A DNA stretch of 64,000 bases from NCBI RefSeq assembly GCF_015207705.1, contig NZ_JADEWI010000023.1, positions 22,001-86,000 on the forward strand, given 5' to 3'. Each line of letters begins with the position of its first letter. The stretch's first letter is position 1. This stretch comes from Nostoc sp. LEGE 06077. GTDB lineage: Bacteria; Cyanobacteriota; Cyanobacteriia; Cyanobacteriales; Nostocaceae. A program made the translations under genes and the position numbers. Below, piece after piece: positions 47,476-56,003 of the stretch. Under the pieces are notes generated by a model. It saw only the letters and a program-made list of their open reading frames with translations, did no database searches and was not told the origin of the DNA.

Positions 47476-48504
47476 ATGAAAATATTAGTAACTGGAACAG
47501 AAGGCTATCTAGGTTCTTTATTGCCTCCTCTGTTAATTGAACGTGGCCATGAAGTTATTGGTGTTGATACAGGCTTTTATAAAGTTGGCTGGCTATACAA
47601 CGGTACAGAAGTTACAGCCAAAACCCTCAATAAAGATATCCGTCACATCACCCCCGAAGATTTAGAAGGTGTAGAAGCGATCGTTCACATGGCGGAACTA
47701 TCTAACGATCCCACCGGACAATTAGCACCAAATATCACCTACGAAATCAATCATTTAGGTTCTGTACGCCTCGCTAACTTAGCTAAAACAATGGGTGTAC
47801 GCCGCTTCGTCTATATGTCTTCGTGTAGTGTTTATGGTGTCGCTACCGAAGGCGATGTGACAGAAGAATCTTCCGTAAATCCGCAAACCGCCTACGCCGA
47901 ATGTAAAACCCTCGTCGAACGAGATGTTACACCCCTTGCGGATGATGATTTTTCACCGACATTTATGCGGAACGCCACAGCCTTTGGCGCTTCCCCCAGA
48001 ATGCGATTTGATATCGTGTTGAACAACCTCGCCGGGTTAGCTTGGACAAGCAAAGAAATCAAAATGATCAGTGATGGTACACCTTGGCGGCCATTAGTTC
48101 ACGCACTAGATATTTGTAAAGCCATTGTTTGTGCTTTAGAAGCACCGCGTGATGTCGTACACAATCAAGTTTTTAACGTTGGCGATACCAGTAATAACTA
48201 TCGAGTCAAAGAAATTGCCGAAATTATTGCTGATGCTTTCCCTGGCTGTAAATTAAGCTTTGGTCAAAATGGTGCAGATAATCGCAGTTATCGCGTATCC
48301 TTCGAGAAAATTAACAGTATTCTCCCTGGTTTCAAATGTGATTGGAATGCTCAATTAGGCGCACAACAACTGTTTAACTTATTCAGTCAAATTGATATGA
48401 CTGAAGACACCTTTTTGTTTAGAGGCTTTACTCGCTTAAAACAGCTAGAGTATCTCATCCGTACTGAACAAATTGACAAAGATTTTTTCTGGAATAGAAA
48501 GTAA
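47476..48504 (+). CDS. NAD-dependent sugar epimerase/dehydratase
   Basis: A 342-residue extended SDR acting on nucleotide sugars. The Rossmann motif is GTEGYLGS near the N-terminus. The catalytic Ser sits in YMSSCSVYG and the Tyr/Lys pair in TAYAECKTLVE, so the YxxxK is YAECK. Start is ATG 47476 with aaaggaa upstream. A frame open from 47350 adds 42 residues coded by repeat-rich intergenic DNA, which I reject. It corresponds to alr2827 of the Anabaena HEP island. It probably converts the sugar nucleotide made after RfbF; exact product unknown. Confidence 0.88.
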   Translation: MKILVTGTEGYLGSLLPPLLIERGHEVIGVDTGFYKVGWLYNGTEVTAKTLNKDIRHITPEDLEGVEAIVHMAELSNDPTGQLAPNITYEINHLGSVRLANLAKTMGVRRFVYMSSCSVYGVATEGDVTEESSVNPQTAYAECKTLVERDVTPLADDDFSPTFMRNATAFGASPRMRFDIVLNNLAGLAWTSKEIKMISDGTPWRPLVHALDICKAIVCALEAPRDVVHNQVFNVGDTSNNYRVKEIAEIIADAFPGCKLSFGQNGADNRSYRVSFEKINSILPGFKCDWNAQLGAQQLFNLFSQIDMTEDTFLFRGFTRLKQLEYLIRTEQIDKDFFWNRK

Positions 48505-48523
48505 GTACTGATATTAGATAACT

Positions 48524-48558
48524 TAGATACCCGAATTCTTTAAGAATTCGGGTATCTA
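48524..48558. repeat. Palindromic hairpin, AGATACCC family
   Basis: Arm tagatacccgaattctt and a complementary right arm form a stem of about 17 bases, 19 bases after the epimerase stop. It shares agataccc...gggtatct with the copy at 54426. No T-run follows directly, so it may be a processing or attenuating element within the cluster. Confidence 0.7.
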
Positions 48559-48606
48559 GATAGTACCAGTAAACCTCATTTTGAAATTATTTTTTTGCCT
48601 AAAAAA

Positions 48607-49572
48607 ATGAATAAACTACTTACCATTGCTATACCTACATATAATCGCGCTGAACTTCTAGAAAAGCAACTTTGCTGGGTAGCAAAAGCTATTCAAGGAT
48701 TTGAAGCTGAATGTGAAATTATTATTTCTGATAATTGTTCTACAGATCACACTCAAGAAATCATTAAAAAATGGCAGTCTATCTTTAGTAAAACAACATT
48801 TAAATCTCAGAGAAATCAAGAGAATATAGGTTTAATGCCTAACATTGCTGCCTGTATTCAAGCTGCTAGTAGCAAATATGTTTGGACTGTGGGAGATGAT
48901 GACCCAATCCAGGAAAATGCTCTAGCATTTTTATTAAAAACAATCCAGCAGAATCCTGATACAGCACTAATCTTTCTTAACTGCTGTGGACGAGATAAAT
49001 TAACCAATCAAATCACTGTAGAACGTTGGTTTAATAGTGATAGTGATGCTCCCCTAACTGATGGTAAAGCTGCATTACAACGTTATCTAAAAGAAAGTTT
49101 TGGTGGCGTAATTTTTATGACAGCAACTGTTTATCAAACAGCATTAGTCAAACGCGCTTTACAACAGTGGACATCTTCTTGTAAAAATTTAGCTTCTCAA
49201 GCATATTGGACAGGATTTTGTGCGCTTCACGGCAGCGTGATTGTTACTAAAGATAACTATTTAGAATGTACAATGCACGCTAGTTATTTAGAGCAAGATC
49301 CAAAATGGTCAATCATGATGAGATATATTTATATCCCGGAAATATATGCAAAACTTTTAGAGATTGGATATTCTCAAACATTTTGTCTACAAATGATTTT
49401 GCAGAATATCATTACCAAAAGTGACTGGATAATTTTCTTAGGAGCTTTAAGAAGATGGCCAGCTTTAGCAATGAATATTATTATTGCTTATCTCATTTTA
49501 GTAATTGTATCTACACGTAAATTGCTGTTTTTACCAAAAGTAACTAAATCGAGTTTTTACAGCGAAACTTAG
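48607..49572 (+). CDS. Family 2 glycosyltransferase (first of a tandem pair)
   Basis: A 321-residue GT-A fold transferase. The N-terminus TIAIPTYNRAELL is the nucleotide-binding strand, and VGDDDPI (about residue 98) is the DxD-type metal motif. A hydrophobic C-terminal segment (about 290-310) suggests membrane attachment. It starts at ATG 48607; an upstream TTG is weaker. The first 50 residues are identical at 43 positions to those of the next gene, so the two arose by tandem duplication. It should add one sugar to the lipid-linked HEP unit. No ribosome site is visible. Confidence 0.87.
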   Translation: MNKLLTIAIPTYNRAELLEKQLCWVAKAIQGFEAECEIIISDNCSTDHTQEIIKKWQSIFSKTTFKSQRNQENIGLMPNIAACIQAASSKYVWTVGDDDPIQENALAFLLKTIQQNPDTALIFLNCCGRDKLTNQITVERWFNSDSDAPLTDGKAALQRYLKESFGGVIFMTATVYQTALVKRALQQWTSSCKNLASQAYWTGFCALHGSVIVTKDNYLECTMHASYLEQDPKWSIMMRYIYIPEIYAKLLEIGYSQTFCLQMILQNIITKSDWIIFLGALRRWPALAMNIIIAYLILVIVSTRKLLFLPKVTKSSFYSET

Positions 49573-49602
49573 TGATGCTTGACGAACATTATTCCTGAAA
49601 TT

Positions 49603-50646
49603 ATGAATAAATTACTGACTATTGCTATACCTACTTATAATCGTGCTGCATTACTTGATAAACAGTTAGCTTGGTTAGCAAAAGCAATTCAAGGCTTTGA
49701 GTCTGAATGTGAAATTTTAGTTTCAGATAACTGTTCTACAGATCATACTCAGACTGTGATTCAAAAATGGCAAGCAAACCTGAGTAACATCACTTTTAAG
49801 TCTCACAAAAATTCTGAGAACTTAGGCGTAATGAGAAATATTATGTATTGCCTAAGTTCTGCAACATCCAAATATGTTTGGACAATTGGTGATGATGATC
49901 CAATTCAAGATAGAGCCATTCTTTATGTGATTAACAAGCTCAAACAACATGAAGATTTAGGCTTATTATTTCTCAACTTTTCTGGACGCAATAAAATTAC
50001 TGGTGAACCAGTTCATCCCCCAACAATTGTTGGTAATCGCTGGTTTGATGCTGATGTAGAAGATGGCGGTGGTGATAGTCAAGCTATATTTGAACATTGC
50101 TTTGCTAAAAGTGTTGGTGCAGTTATTTTCCTGACTGCTAGTGTTTACCGCAGCGACTTAATCAAACGCGCCTTAGAAATTTGGCCAAATGCGGCGAGTA
50201 ATTGGATATCTTTAGCATACTTGGCTGGTTATTGTGCTGCACACGGCAAAATAATTGTCACCAAAGAGACTTATTTAGAATGTATTGTGGGCGTGAGTTA
50301 TTGGCAAAAAGAGCCAAAATCTGCACTACTAATGCAATACAAACACATTCCCGAAGTCATTTTGAAATTAGGAGAATGTGGATATTCTAAGCAATTTTGC
50401 CGACGGATGTTGTTGCAAAATGGCAAGGAAGTTAATTTAAAAGTTTTTTTAGGTGCTTTAAGAAGATGGCCTGTATCTGCCATTAAGGTAGCGATTCCCT
50501 TTGTGGCTTTAGTAAGTCTTTCTGCTTTTGATGTGATGGCTTTAAAAGAATTGAAACTTGCCGAAGCTAACGAACCAACACCGCAAGAAGTACGAACAGC
50601 AAATAACAGGCGATCGCAACTTAAATCAATTATCAAAACCAAGTAA
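49603..50646 (+). CDS. Family 2 glycosyltransferase (second of a tandem pair)
   Basis: A 347-residue paralogue of the preceding gene with the same signatures: TIAIPTYNRAALL and IGDDDPI. It begins at ATG 49603, 30 bases after its neighbour's stop, and is likewise without a clear ribosome site, so translation may be coupled. Relative to its twin it is longer around residues 130-150 (GNRWFDADVEDGGGDSQ) and has a different polar C-terminus. The divergence suggests different donor or acceptor sugars. Confidence 0.87.
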   Translation: MNKLLTIAIPTYNRAALLDKQLAWLAKAIQGFESECEILVSDNCSTDHTQTVIQKWQANLSNITFKSHKNSENLGVMRNIMYCLSSATSKYVWTIGDDDPIQDRAILYVINKLKQHEDLGLLFLNFSGRNKITGEPVHPPTIVGNRWFDADVEDGGGDSQAIFEHCFAKSVGAVIFLTASVYRSDLIKRALEIWPNAASNWISLAYLAGYCAAHGKIIVTKETYLECIVGVSYWQKEPKSALLMQYKHIPEVILKLGECGYSKQFCRRMLLQNGKEVNLKVFLGALRRWPVSAIKVAIPFVALVSLSAFDVMALKELKLAEANEPTPQEVRTANNRRSQLKSIIKTK

Positions 50647-50653
50647 TCATCCT

Positions 50654-51487
50654 ATGCTAAATACACTTCAAGGCAAAATGGCAACACTGAACTCAGAGTT
50701 AGCTTATAGAATAAAACTCTGGCAATATGCACCCAAACTGCCTGTGCTAGAAGAAAGCGATCGCCAAATTGTTAACACTCTCAAACGGGAAGGCGCTTAT
50801 GTAACCTCACTCACTGACTTAGGCTTAACATCCACCCCAGAAATGTTAAAAGCTGCTTATCAACAATTAAGCAGAATGGCAGATGTCAATAACACCCATT
50901 TGAGTGAAAAATTACCACAAATTTATACAGTTACAGATTTACCAGAATTTTTTAATTGGGGACAAGACAACAGACTATTAAAAATAGTTGAAAACTACAT
51001 AGGTTTACCTGTTACTTTCCACGGTGTCCATCTACGCAAAGACTTTCCCAATGAACACCAATTCGGCACATTATTGTGGCATAAAGATTCCGAAGACCGC
51101 AAAATAGTCAAGGTAATTATTTATCTCCATGATGTTGCAGAAAAGCACGGGCCATTTGAGTATATTCCTTTACATTTAACATCTTTTCCTCATTTAAATT
51201 CCTATCGAATTGACTACCAACTTTGGCAGTCCGGCTACTTAGGAATTAACGATGAAGAAGTACAAAAAATTATTCCCAAATCAGCTTGGAAATCTTGCCC
51301 AGGCGCAGCAGGTACAGTAGTGATTGCAGATCCGAGAACGGCTTTACATCACGGTACTATTCGCACAGAAGCACGGTTAGCACTATTTTTTGTCTATACC
51401 GCTAACCCACCCAAGCGCCCAGAACTTTGTACTCAATATTGGGATGATACTTTTAGCAAACCAGAAATGCTGCAAGAAATTTCTTAG
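50654..51487 (+). CDS. PhyH-type Fe(II)/2-oxoglutarate dioxygenase-like protein (first of a tandem pair)
   Basis: A 277-residue protein with the facial triad of phytanoyl-CoA dioxygenase-like enzymes: His143-x-Asp145 (LLWHKDSEDRK) and a distal His232 or 233 (ALHHGTIR), with an Arg five residues later that could hold 2-oxoglutarate. Members hydroxylate small molecules, including sugar or lipid groups. Start is ATG 50654, seven bases after the glycosyltransferase stop; the frame open from 50558 overlaps that gene and is rejected. Location inside the HEP island suggests it modifies a sugar of the envelope polymer or its carrier; this is inference. Confidence 0.8.
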   Translation: MLNTLQGKMATLNSELAYRIKLWQYAPKLPVLEESDRQIVNTLKREGAYVTSLTDLGLTSTPEMLKAAYQQLSRMADVNNTHLSEKLPQIYTVTDLPEFFNWGQDNRLLKIVENYIGLPVTFHGVHLRKDFPNEHQFGTLLWHKDSEDRKIVKVIIYLHDVAEKHGPFEYIPLHLTSFPHLNSYRIDYQLWQSGYLGINDEEVQKIIPKSAWKSCPGAAGTVVIADPRTALHHGTIRTEARLALFFVYTANPPKRPELCTQYWDDTFSKPEMLQEIS

Positions 51488-51551
51488 TAGCACAGAAAGT
51501 CACTCAAGTAATTCCCAACTTTTGACTCATCATAATTTCAATGCTCAAGTC

Positions 51552-52400
51552 ATGCTGAAGACAATTAAATACAAAATATCTTCTCTATACTCCGATTTGG
51601 TTTTTAGCCTCAAACGTTGGCAACATAGAAAAAATTTACCTGCATTAGAAAAACGCGATCGCCTAATTCTTGAGGCGCTGCAAAAAGATGGCGTTTGCGT
51701 GACAACATTGGCAGATTTAGGCTTAGATTCTACCTCAGAACTACTCAAAGCTGCTTACGAGCAATTGTCTCGGATGCAAAATCCCAACAACGAACATCTA
51801 GCAGAAAAGTGGCCGCAAATTACCACAGTTACAGGTCTACCAGAGTTTTATAATTGGGCAACCCAGGAAAGGCTAATCAACATCATTGAAAATTATATTG
51901 GGGTTCCGATTACTTTTCATGGTGTACATTTACGCCAAGATTTTCCTAGCGATCATCAATTTGGCACTCTATTATGGCATAGCGATGCAGAAGACCGCCG
52001 CCTGATCAAAATCTTTGTTTGCTTGAATGATGTAGAAGCAAAAACTGGGCCTTTTGAATATCTTCCTCGTTCTTTAACCCCCTTATTTAGTTGGAAGTAT
52101 TGGATACTTTACTACCAACTTTGGAAGTCAAGCTATATGGGGATTGATGATGAACAAGTGAAAAAGGTCATTCCTAAATCAGCTTGGAAATCTTGCCCAG
52201 GGCCAGCAGGTACAGTCATTTTTGTCGATACCAAAAATACTTTACATCATGGAACTGTTCGCACCCAAACGCGGTCAACACTATTCTTTTGTTACACCGC
52301 TAACCCGCCAGAAAGACCAGACCTTTGTACACAATTCTGGGATGATACTTATCCCAGAGCCGAACTTTCTATATCTGAAGTAGACAAAGCTGTTGTTTAA
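51552..52400 (+). CDS. PhyH-type Fe(II)/2-oxoglutarate dioxygenase-like protein (second of a tandem pair)
   Basis: A 282-residue paralogue of the preceding gene, colinear without gaps over the first 150 residues; in residues 101-150, 35 of 50 are identical. The iron ligands are kept: His143-x-Asp145 (LLWHSDAEDRR) and the distal His in TLHHGTVR. It starts at ATG 51552. The longer frame from 51390 overlaps the upstream gene. Both copies keep all metal ligands, so both are probably active, perhaps on different positions or substrates. Confidence 0.8.
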   Translation: MLKTIKYKISSLYSDLVFSLKRWQHRKNLPALEKRDRLILEALQKDGVCVTTLADLGLDSTSELLKAAYEQLSRMQNPNNEHLAEKWPQITTVTGLPEFYNWATQERLINIIENYIGVPITFHGVHLRQDFPSDHQFGTLLWHSDAEDRRLIKIFVCLNDVEAKTGPFEYLPRSLTPLFSWKYWILYYQLWKSSYMGIDDEQVKKVIPKSAWKSCPGPAGTVIFVDTKNTLHHGTVRTQTRSTLFFCYTANPPERPDLCTQFWDDTYPRAELSISEVDKAVV

Positions 52401-52432
52401 CTAATTAGCCCACATTTATATCGAGGTAATTC

Positions 52433-53002
52433 ATGATTTTCACCGCTACAAATCTTCAAGATGCTTACATTATTGATTTAGAAGCAAGAAGCGATCATCG
52501 TGGTTTTTTTGCTCGTTATTTCTGCGCTCAAGAGTTTGAAGCTCACGGTTTAAAGCCAGTTGTCGCTCAATGCAACTTATCTTATAACTACAAAAAAGGC
52601 ACTTTGCGGGGAATGCACTATCAACTACAACCCGCAGCCGAAACAAAATTAGTTCGCTGCACTAAAGGGGCAATTTATGACGTAATTATTGATATGCGTC
52701 CTGATTCTCCTACATTTTTATCTCATATTGGTGTGGAACTAACCGCAGATAATCGCCGGGCTTTGTATGTACCAGAAATGTTTGCCCACGGCTATCAAGC
52801 ATTAACAGATGATGCGGAAGTAATTTATCAAGTTGGTGAATTTTATACACCAGGATATGAAAGAGGTTTGCGTTATGATGACCCATTTTTTAACATTGAA
52901 TGGCCTGTAGAAGTCACAGAAATTTCCGAAAAAGATTTAAATTGGCCTTTGTTAAGTATGATGCGTGTGGGAGAAGGTGAAGAAGTTACAGCAAGTGTAT
53001 AG
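52433..53002 (+). CDS. rfbC: dTDP-4-dehydrorhamnose 3,5-epimerase family protein
   Basis: A 189-residue cupin of the RmlC/RfbC family. The catalytic His62 is in LRGMHYQ, preceded by QCNLSYNYKKGTLRG, and the EMFAHGYQAL block follows near residue 122. RmlC epimerises C3 and C5 of 4-keto-6-deoxy nucleotide sugars. In a cluster with RfbF the real substrate may be a CDP-linked keto sugar, not dTDP-linked; rmlA, rmlB and rmlD are not here. It matches alr2830 of the Anabaena HEP island. The ribosome site GAGG precedes the ATG. Confidence 0.88.
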   Translation: MIFTATNLQDAYIIDLEARSDHRGFFARYFCAQEFEAHGLKPVVAQCNLSYNYKKGTLRGMHYQLQPAAETKLVRCTKGAIYDVIIDMRPDSPTFLSHIGVELTADNRRALYVPEMFAHGYQALTDDAEVIYQVGEFYTPGYERGLRYDDPFFNIEWPVEVTEISEKDLNWPLLSMMRVGEGEEVTASV

Positions 53003-53068
53003 TTAGTGGTTTATTAACTGCTGATATCTGTCTGTTTAATACATAAAAATAGCAATCAGAGGAATTTC

Positions 53069-54382
53069 ATGATTATTATTGATAACGCTTTAAAAGCTCG
53101 TGCAGCGGCTGGTAATCCCATCAAAGTGGGAATGATTGGTGCTGGTTTTATGGGGCGAGGAATTGCCAACCAAATTATTAATTCAGTACCGGGAATGGAG
53201 TTAGTTGCTATCTTCAATCGCAGTATTGATGGAGCTAAACGAGCTTATACAGAAGCGGGGATTGAAGATATTCAAGTTGTTAACACAGTCAGCGATTTAG
53301 AAGATGCGATCGCCAGCGGTAGATATGTCGTTACAGATGATGCTAAAGTTATCTGCCAATCAGAAAGCATCGAAGCAATTATTGAAGTGACTGGCGCAGT
53401 CGAATTTGGCGCTCATGTTGTCATGGAAGCGATCGCTCATCGCAAACACGTCATTATGATGAATGCCGAACTTGACGGTACAGTTGGCTCTATCCTGAAA
53501 GTTTACGCTGACAAGGCTGGTGTGATTCTCAGCGCTTGCGATGGCGACCAACCAGGGGTAGAAATGAATCTTTACAGATTTGTCCAGAGCATCGGTCTGA
53601 CACCATTACTGTGCGGTAACATCAAAGGATTGCAAGACCCCTATCGCAACCCCACAACCCAAGAAGGATTTGCTAAACGCTGGGGACAAAAAGCTCACAT
53701 GGTGACAAGCTTTGCTGATGGTAGCAAAATTTCCTTCGAGCAGGCGATCGTTGCTAACGCCACCGGAATGCAAGTCGCCAAGCGGGGAATGCTCGGCTAT
53801 GACTTCGCAGGTCATGTTGATGAAATGACCAATATGTATGATATTGACCAACTCAAAGAATTAGGCGGGATAGTTGATTATGTAGTTGGTGCTAAACCCG
53901 GCCCTGGTGTATTTGTCTTCGCCACCCATGATGACCCCAAACAACGCCACTATCTCAACCTCTACAAATTAGGTGAAGGGCCTCTCTATAGCTTCTATAC
54001 TCCTTATCACCTCTGCCATTTTGAAGTTCCCCTATCGGTGGCGCGTGCTGTCCTTTTCCGCGATGCTGTTATGGCTCCTATTGGTAAACCATTGGTAGAT
54101 GTCGTCACAACTGCCAAAGTTGACTTGCAAGCCGGAGAAACACTTGATGGAATTGGTTACTATATGACCTACGGTCAATGTGAAAATTCTCCTATTGTTC
54201 AGGCAGAAAAACTTTTACCAATGGGTTTAGCTGAAGGCTGTCGCTTAAAACGAGATATTCCTCGTGATCAAGTTCTCACTTACGATGATGTAGAGTTACC
54301 AGAAGGCAGACTTTGCGATCAACTCCGCGCTGAACAAAATGCTTATTTTGCATCGGAAAAAGTTCTCGTGGCTGTTGGTTAA
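53069..54382 (+). CDS. NAD(P)-dependent oxidoreductase with C-terminal SAF domain
   Basis: A 437-residue protein. The N-terminal Rossmann fold has IKVGMIGAGFMGRGIANQI and resembles homoserine dehydrogenase-like proteins. The middle carries GDQPGVEMNLYRF and KGLQDPYRNPTTQEG. A SAF-type domain ends it (VDLQAGETLDGIGYY, AEGCRLKRDIPRDQVLTYDDVELP). SAF domains occur in sialic acid synthases and sugar-acid enzymes, so a branched or acidic sugar precursor is plausible. AGAGGA precedes the ATG. It corresponds to alr2831 of the Anabaena HEP island. A mobile repeat element follows 13 bases after the stop. Confidence 0.82.
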   Translation: MIIIDNALKARAAAGNPIKVGMIGAGFMGRGIANQIINSVPGMELVAIFNRSIDGAKRAYTEAGIEDIQVVNTVSDLEDAIASGRYVVTDDAKVICQSESIEAIIEVTGAVEFGAHVVMEAIAHRKHVIMMNAELDGTVGSILKVYADKAGVILSACDGDQPGVEMNLYRFVQSIGLTPLLCGNIKGLQDPYRNPTTQEGFAKRWGQKAHMVTSFADGSKISFEQAIVANATGMQVAKRGMLGYDFAGHVDEMTNMYDIDQLKELGGIVDYVVGAKPGPGVFVFATHDDPKQRHYLNLYKLGEGPLYSFYTPYHLCHFEVPLSVARAVLFRDAVMAPIGKPLVDVVTTAKVDLQAGETLDGIGYYMTYGQCENSPIVQAEKLLPMGLAEGCRLKRDIPRDQVLTYDDVELPEGRLCDQLRAEQNAYFASEKVLVAVG

Positions 54383-54395
54383 TACTTGCTTTTGA

Positions 54396-54607
54396 TATAG
54401 CCAGCCTCAATTATTTTTAGATAAACAGATACCCGACTTCTTGAAGAAGTCGGGTATCTGAGTCGCTCAATTTTTCTACTGCGCCTAGAACACAAATTTA
54501 GTAATTCTAGAATAACCTCTCCTCCAACCTCTCTCCGACACAGAGAAGGAAAGGGGACTGGGAGGTTAAGTTCTTGATTATTAAATCGATGTTCTAGGCT
54601 GGCTATA
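54396..54607. mobile_element. Nested inverted-repeat element within the HEP island
   Basis: Outer ends tatagccagcct (54396-54407) and aggctggctata (54596-54607) are perfect 12-base inverted repeats. Inside, a second pair (cctagaaca at 54484 and tgttctagg ending at 54598) encloses cctctcctccaacctctctc-like blocks, similar in style to the element at 19438. The left part also holds the strong hairpin at 54426-54460. No coding capacity. The remaining 250 bases before the next gene are AT-rich and empty. Confidence 0.65.
54426..54460. repeat. Palindromic hairpin, AGATACCC family (best copy)
   Basis: Arm cagatacccgacttctt and its exact reverse complement, separated by one base, make a 17-base stem. 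Relatives lie at 44833 and 48524. Coming 43 bases after the SAF oxidoreductase stop, it could end or trim the transcript in mid-cluster. Confidence 0.8.
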
Positions 54608-54857
54608 GCGTGGAAAGGCAACTTCAAATTTTATTCTATGTCTAAAGAAATATTTTTACTGAACAAAGATTTTTAGCAAGAAGTAACTATTATAAATAAC
54701 TTAACTAAGATAAAAATCAGATAAATATTGCCAAAAAAGTATTCTAATGAACTAATAACTTAATTGTAAAATTTTATAGTGCTAAACACGAAAGATTTAG
54801 CAGTAATTGACTAAAATACTTATCTCTCAAAATTTAGTAGCAGATTGAATAAAATCT

Positions 54858-55946
54858 ATGAAAATTGCTCTCGTCCATGATTACTTAACTCAGCGTGGAG
54901 GGGCAGAGCGCGTATTTGAATTATTATGTAAGCGCTACCCCGAAGCAGATGTTTTTACTTCTTTATACGACCCCCAAAAAACTATTGATTTAGGTGAGAG
55001 GATAGTCAACACAACTTTTTTACAAAAAATTCCGGGTGCAGCTAAATATTTTAGAATGATGGCACCCTTTTACTTTCCAGCCTTTCGGGCTTTGGATTTG
55101 CAAGACTACGATTTAATTATCAGCAGTAGCACCAGCTTTGCCAAAGCTGTACGCAAACGTCCTGATGCTCGCCATGTTTGTTTTTGTCATAATGTCACCC
55201 GTTTTTTGTGGGATACAGAAACATATTTACGAGAGTATGGAGATTATCGATATTTTGCGCCATTAATTGAACAAATTTTTCAGTTAATGCGGAATGTAGA
55301 CCTGAAATATGCTCAGGAACCTGACCTTTACATTGCTAATTCCAGCGTTGTTGCTAAGAGAATTCAACAAATTTATGGCAAGCCAGCAATTGTAGTTAAC
55401 TATCCAATTGATACCAGTAACTTTGTTTATTCAGATACTAAAGAAGATTATTTTTTGGCATCGGCACGGATGATCAGTTATAAGCGGCTAGATATAATCG
55501 TCGAAGCCTTTAATTGGTTGGGGTGGCGGTTATTAATCTCCGGTGATGGCCCAGAACAAGCACGTTTAAAAGCCAAGGCATTAGATAATATCGAATTTTT
55601 AGGTCATGTGAGCGATCGCCAACGTAAAGACTTATTTTCTCAAGCTAAATCGGTGATTGTTGCTGCCTTAGAAGACTATGGATTAGTTCCCGTAGAAGCC
55701 AATGCTAGTGGCACACCAGTAATTGCCTATGGCGCTGGTGGCGTTTTAGATACTCAAATACATGGTATAACTGGAGTCTTTTTTAAAAGACAAACACCAG
55801 ACTCTCTACAAGCTGCATTACTAGAGTCCGGACGCATCACTTGGAATTATGAAAATATTCGTAATCACGCAGTGAACAATTTTTCAGAACCAGTATTTTT
55901 TAAGAAGGTTGAGCAACTTATTGATCAAACTTGTATAACTCATTAA
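54858..55946 (+). CDS. Family 4 (GT-B) glycosyltransferase
   Basis: A 362-residue GT-B transferase. The N-terminal lobe begins MKIALVHDYLTQRGGAERV, with the Gly-Gly-Ala-Glu loop for the acceptor side. The C-terminal donor lobe holds ISGDGPEQARLKAKA and the nucleotide-sugar motif ALEDYGLVPVEANASGTPVIAYGAGG, an E-x7-E pattern. It uses an activated sugar to extend the lipid-linked unit on the cytoplasmic side. It corresponds in order to alr2832 of Anabaena. The next gene starts 57 bases later. The upstream gap of 475 bases with the mobile element suggests a separate promoter. Confidence 0.9.
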   Translation: MKIALVHDYLTQRGGAERVFELLCKRYPEADVFTSLYDPQKTIDLGERIVNTTFLQKIPGAAKYFRMMAPFYFPAFRALDLQDYDLIISSSTSFAKAVRKRPDARHVCFCHNVTRFLWDTETYLREYGDYRYFAPLIEQIFQLMRNVDLKYAQEPDLYIANSSVVAKRIQQIYGKPAIVVNYPIDTSNFVYSDTKEDYFLASARMISYKRLDIIVEAFNWLGWRLLISGDGPEQARLKAKALDNIEFLGHVSDRQRKDLFSQAKSVIVAALEDYGLVPVEANASGTPVIAYGAGGVLDTQIHGITGVFFKRQTPDSLQAALLESGRITWNYENIRNHAVNNFSEPVFFKKVEQLIDQTCITH

Positions 55947-56003
55947 TTATTCATCTGGCTTGTTAGTTGTTCGTGTAGCGTCTCGCAGAGAAGGATAATA
56001 AAA

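Noticed and set aside
50558..50653. Upstream extension of the first PhyH gene overlapping the glycosyltransferase
   Set aside because: The paralogue aligns from ATG 50654, and the extension is a shadow of the previous gene.
51390..51551. Upstream extension of the second PhyH gene
   Set aside because: It lies largely over the end of the first copy in another frame; alignment with the twin starts at ATG 51552.
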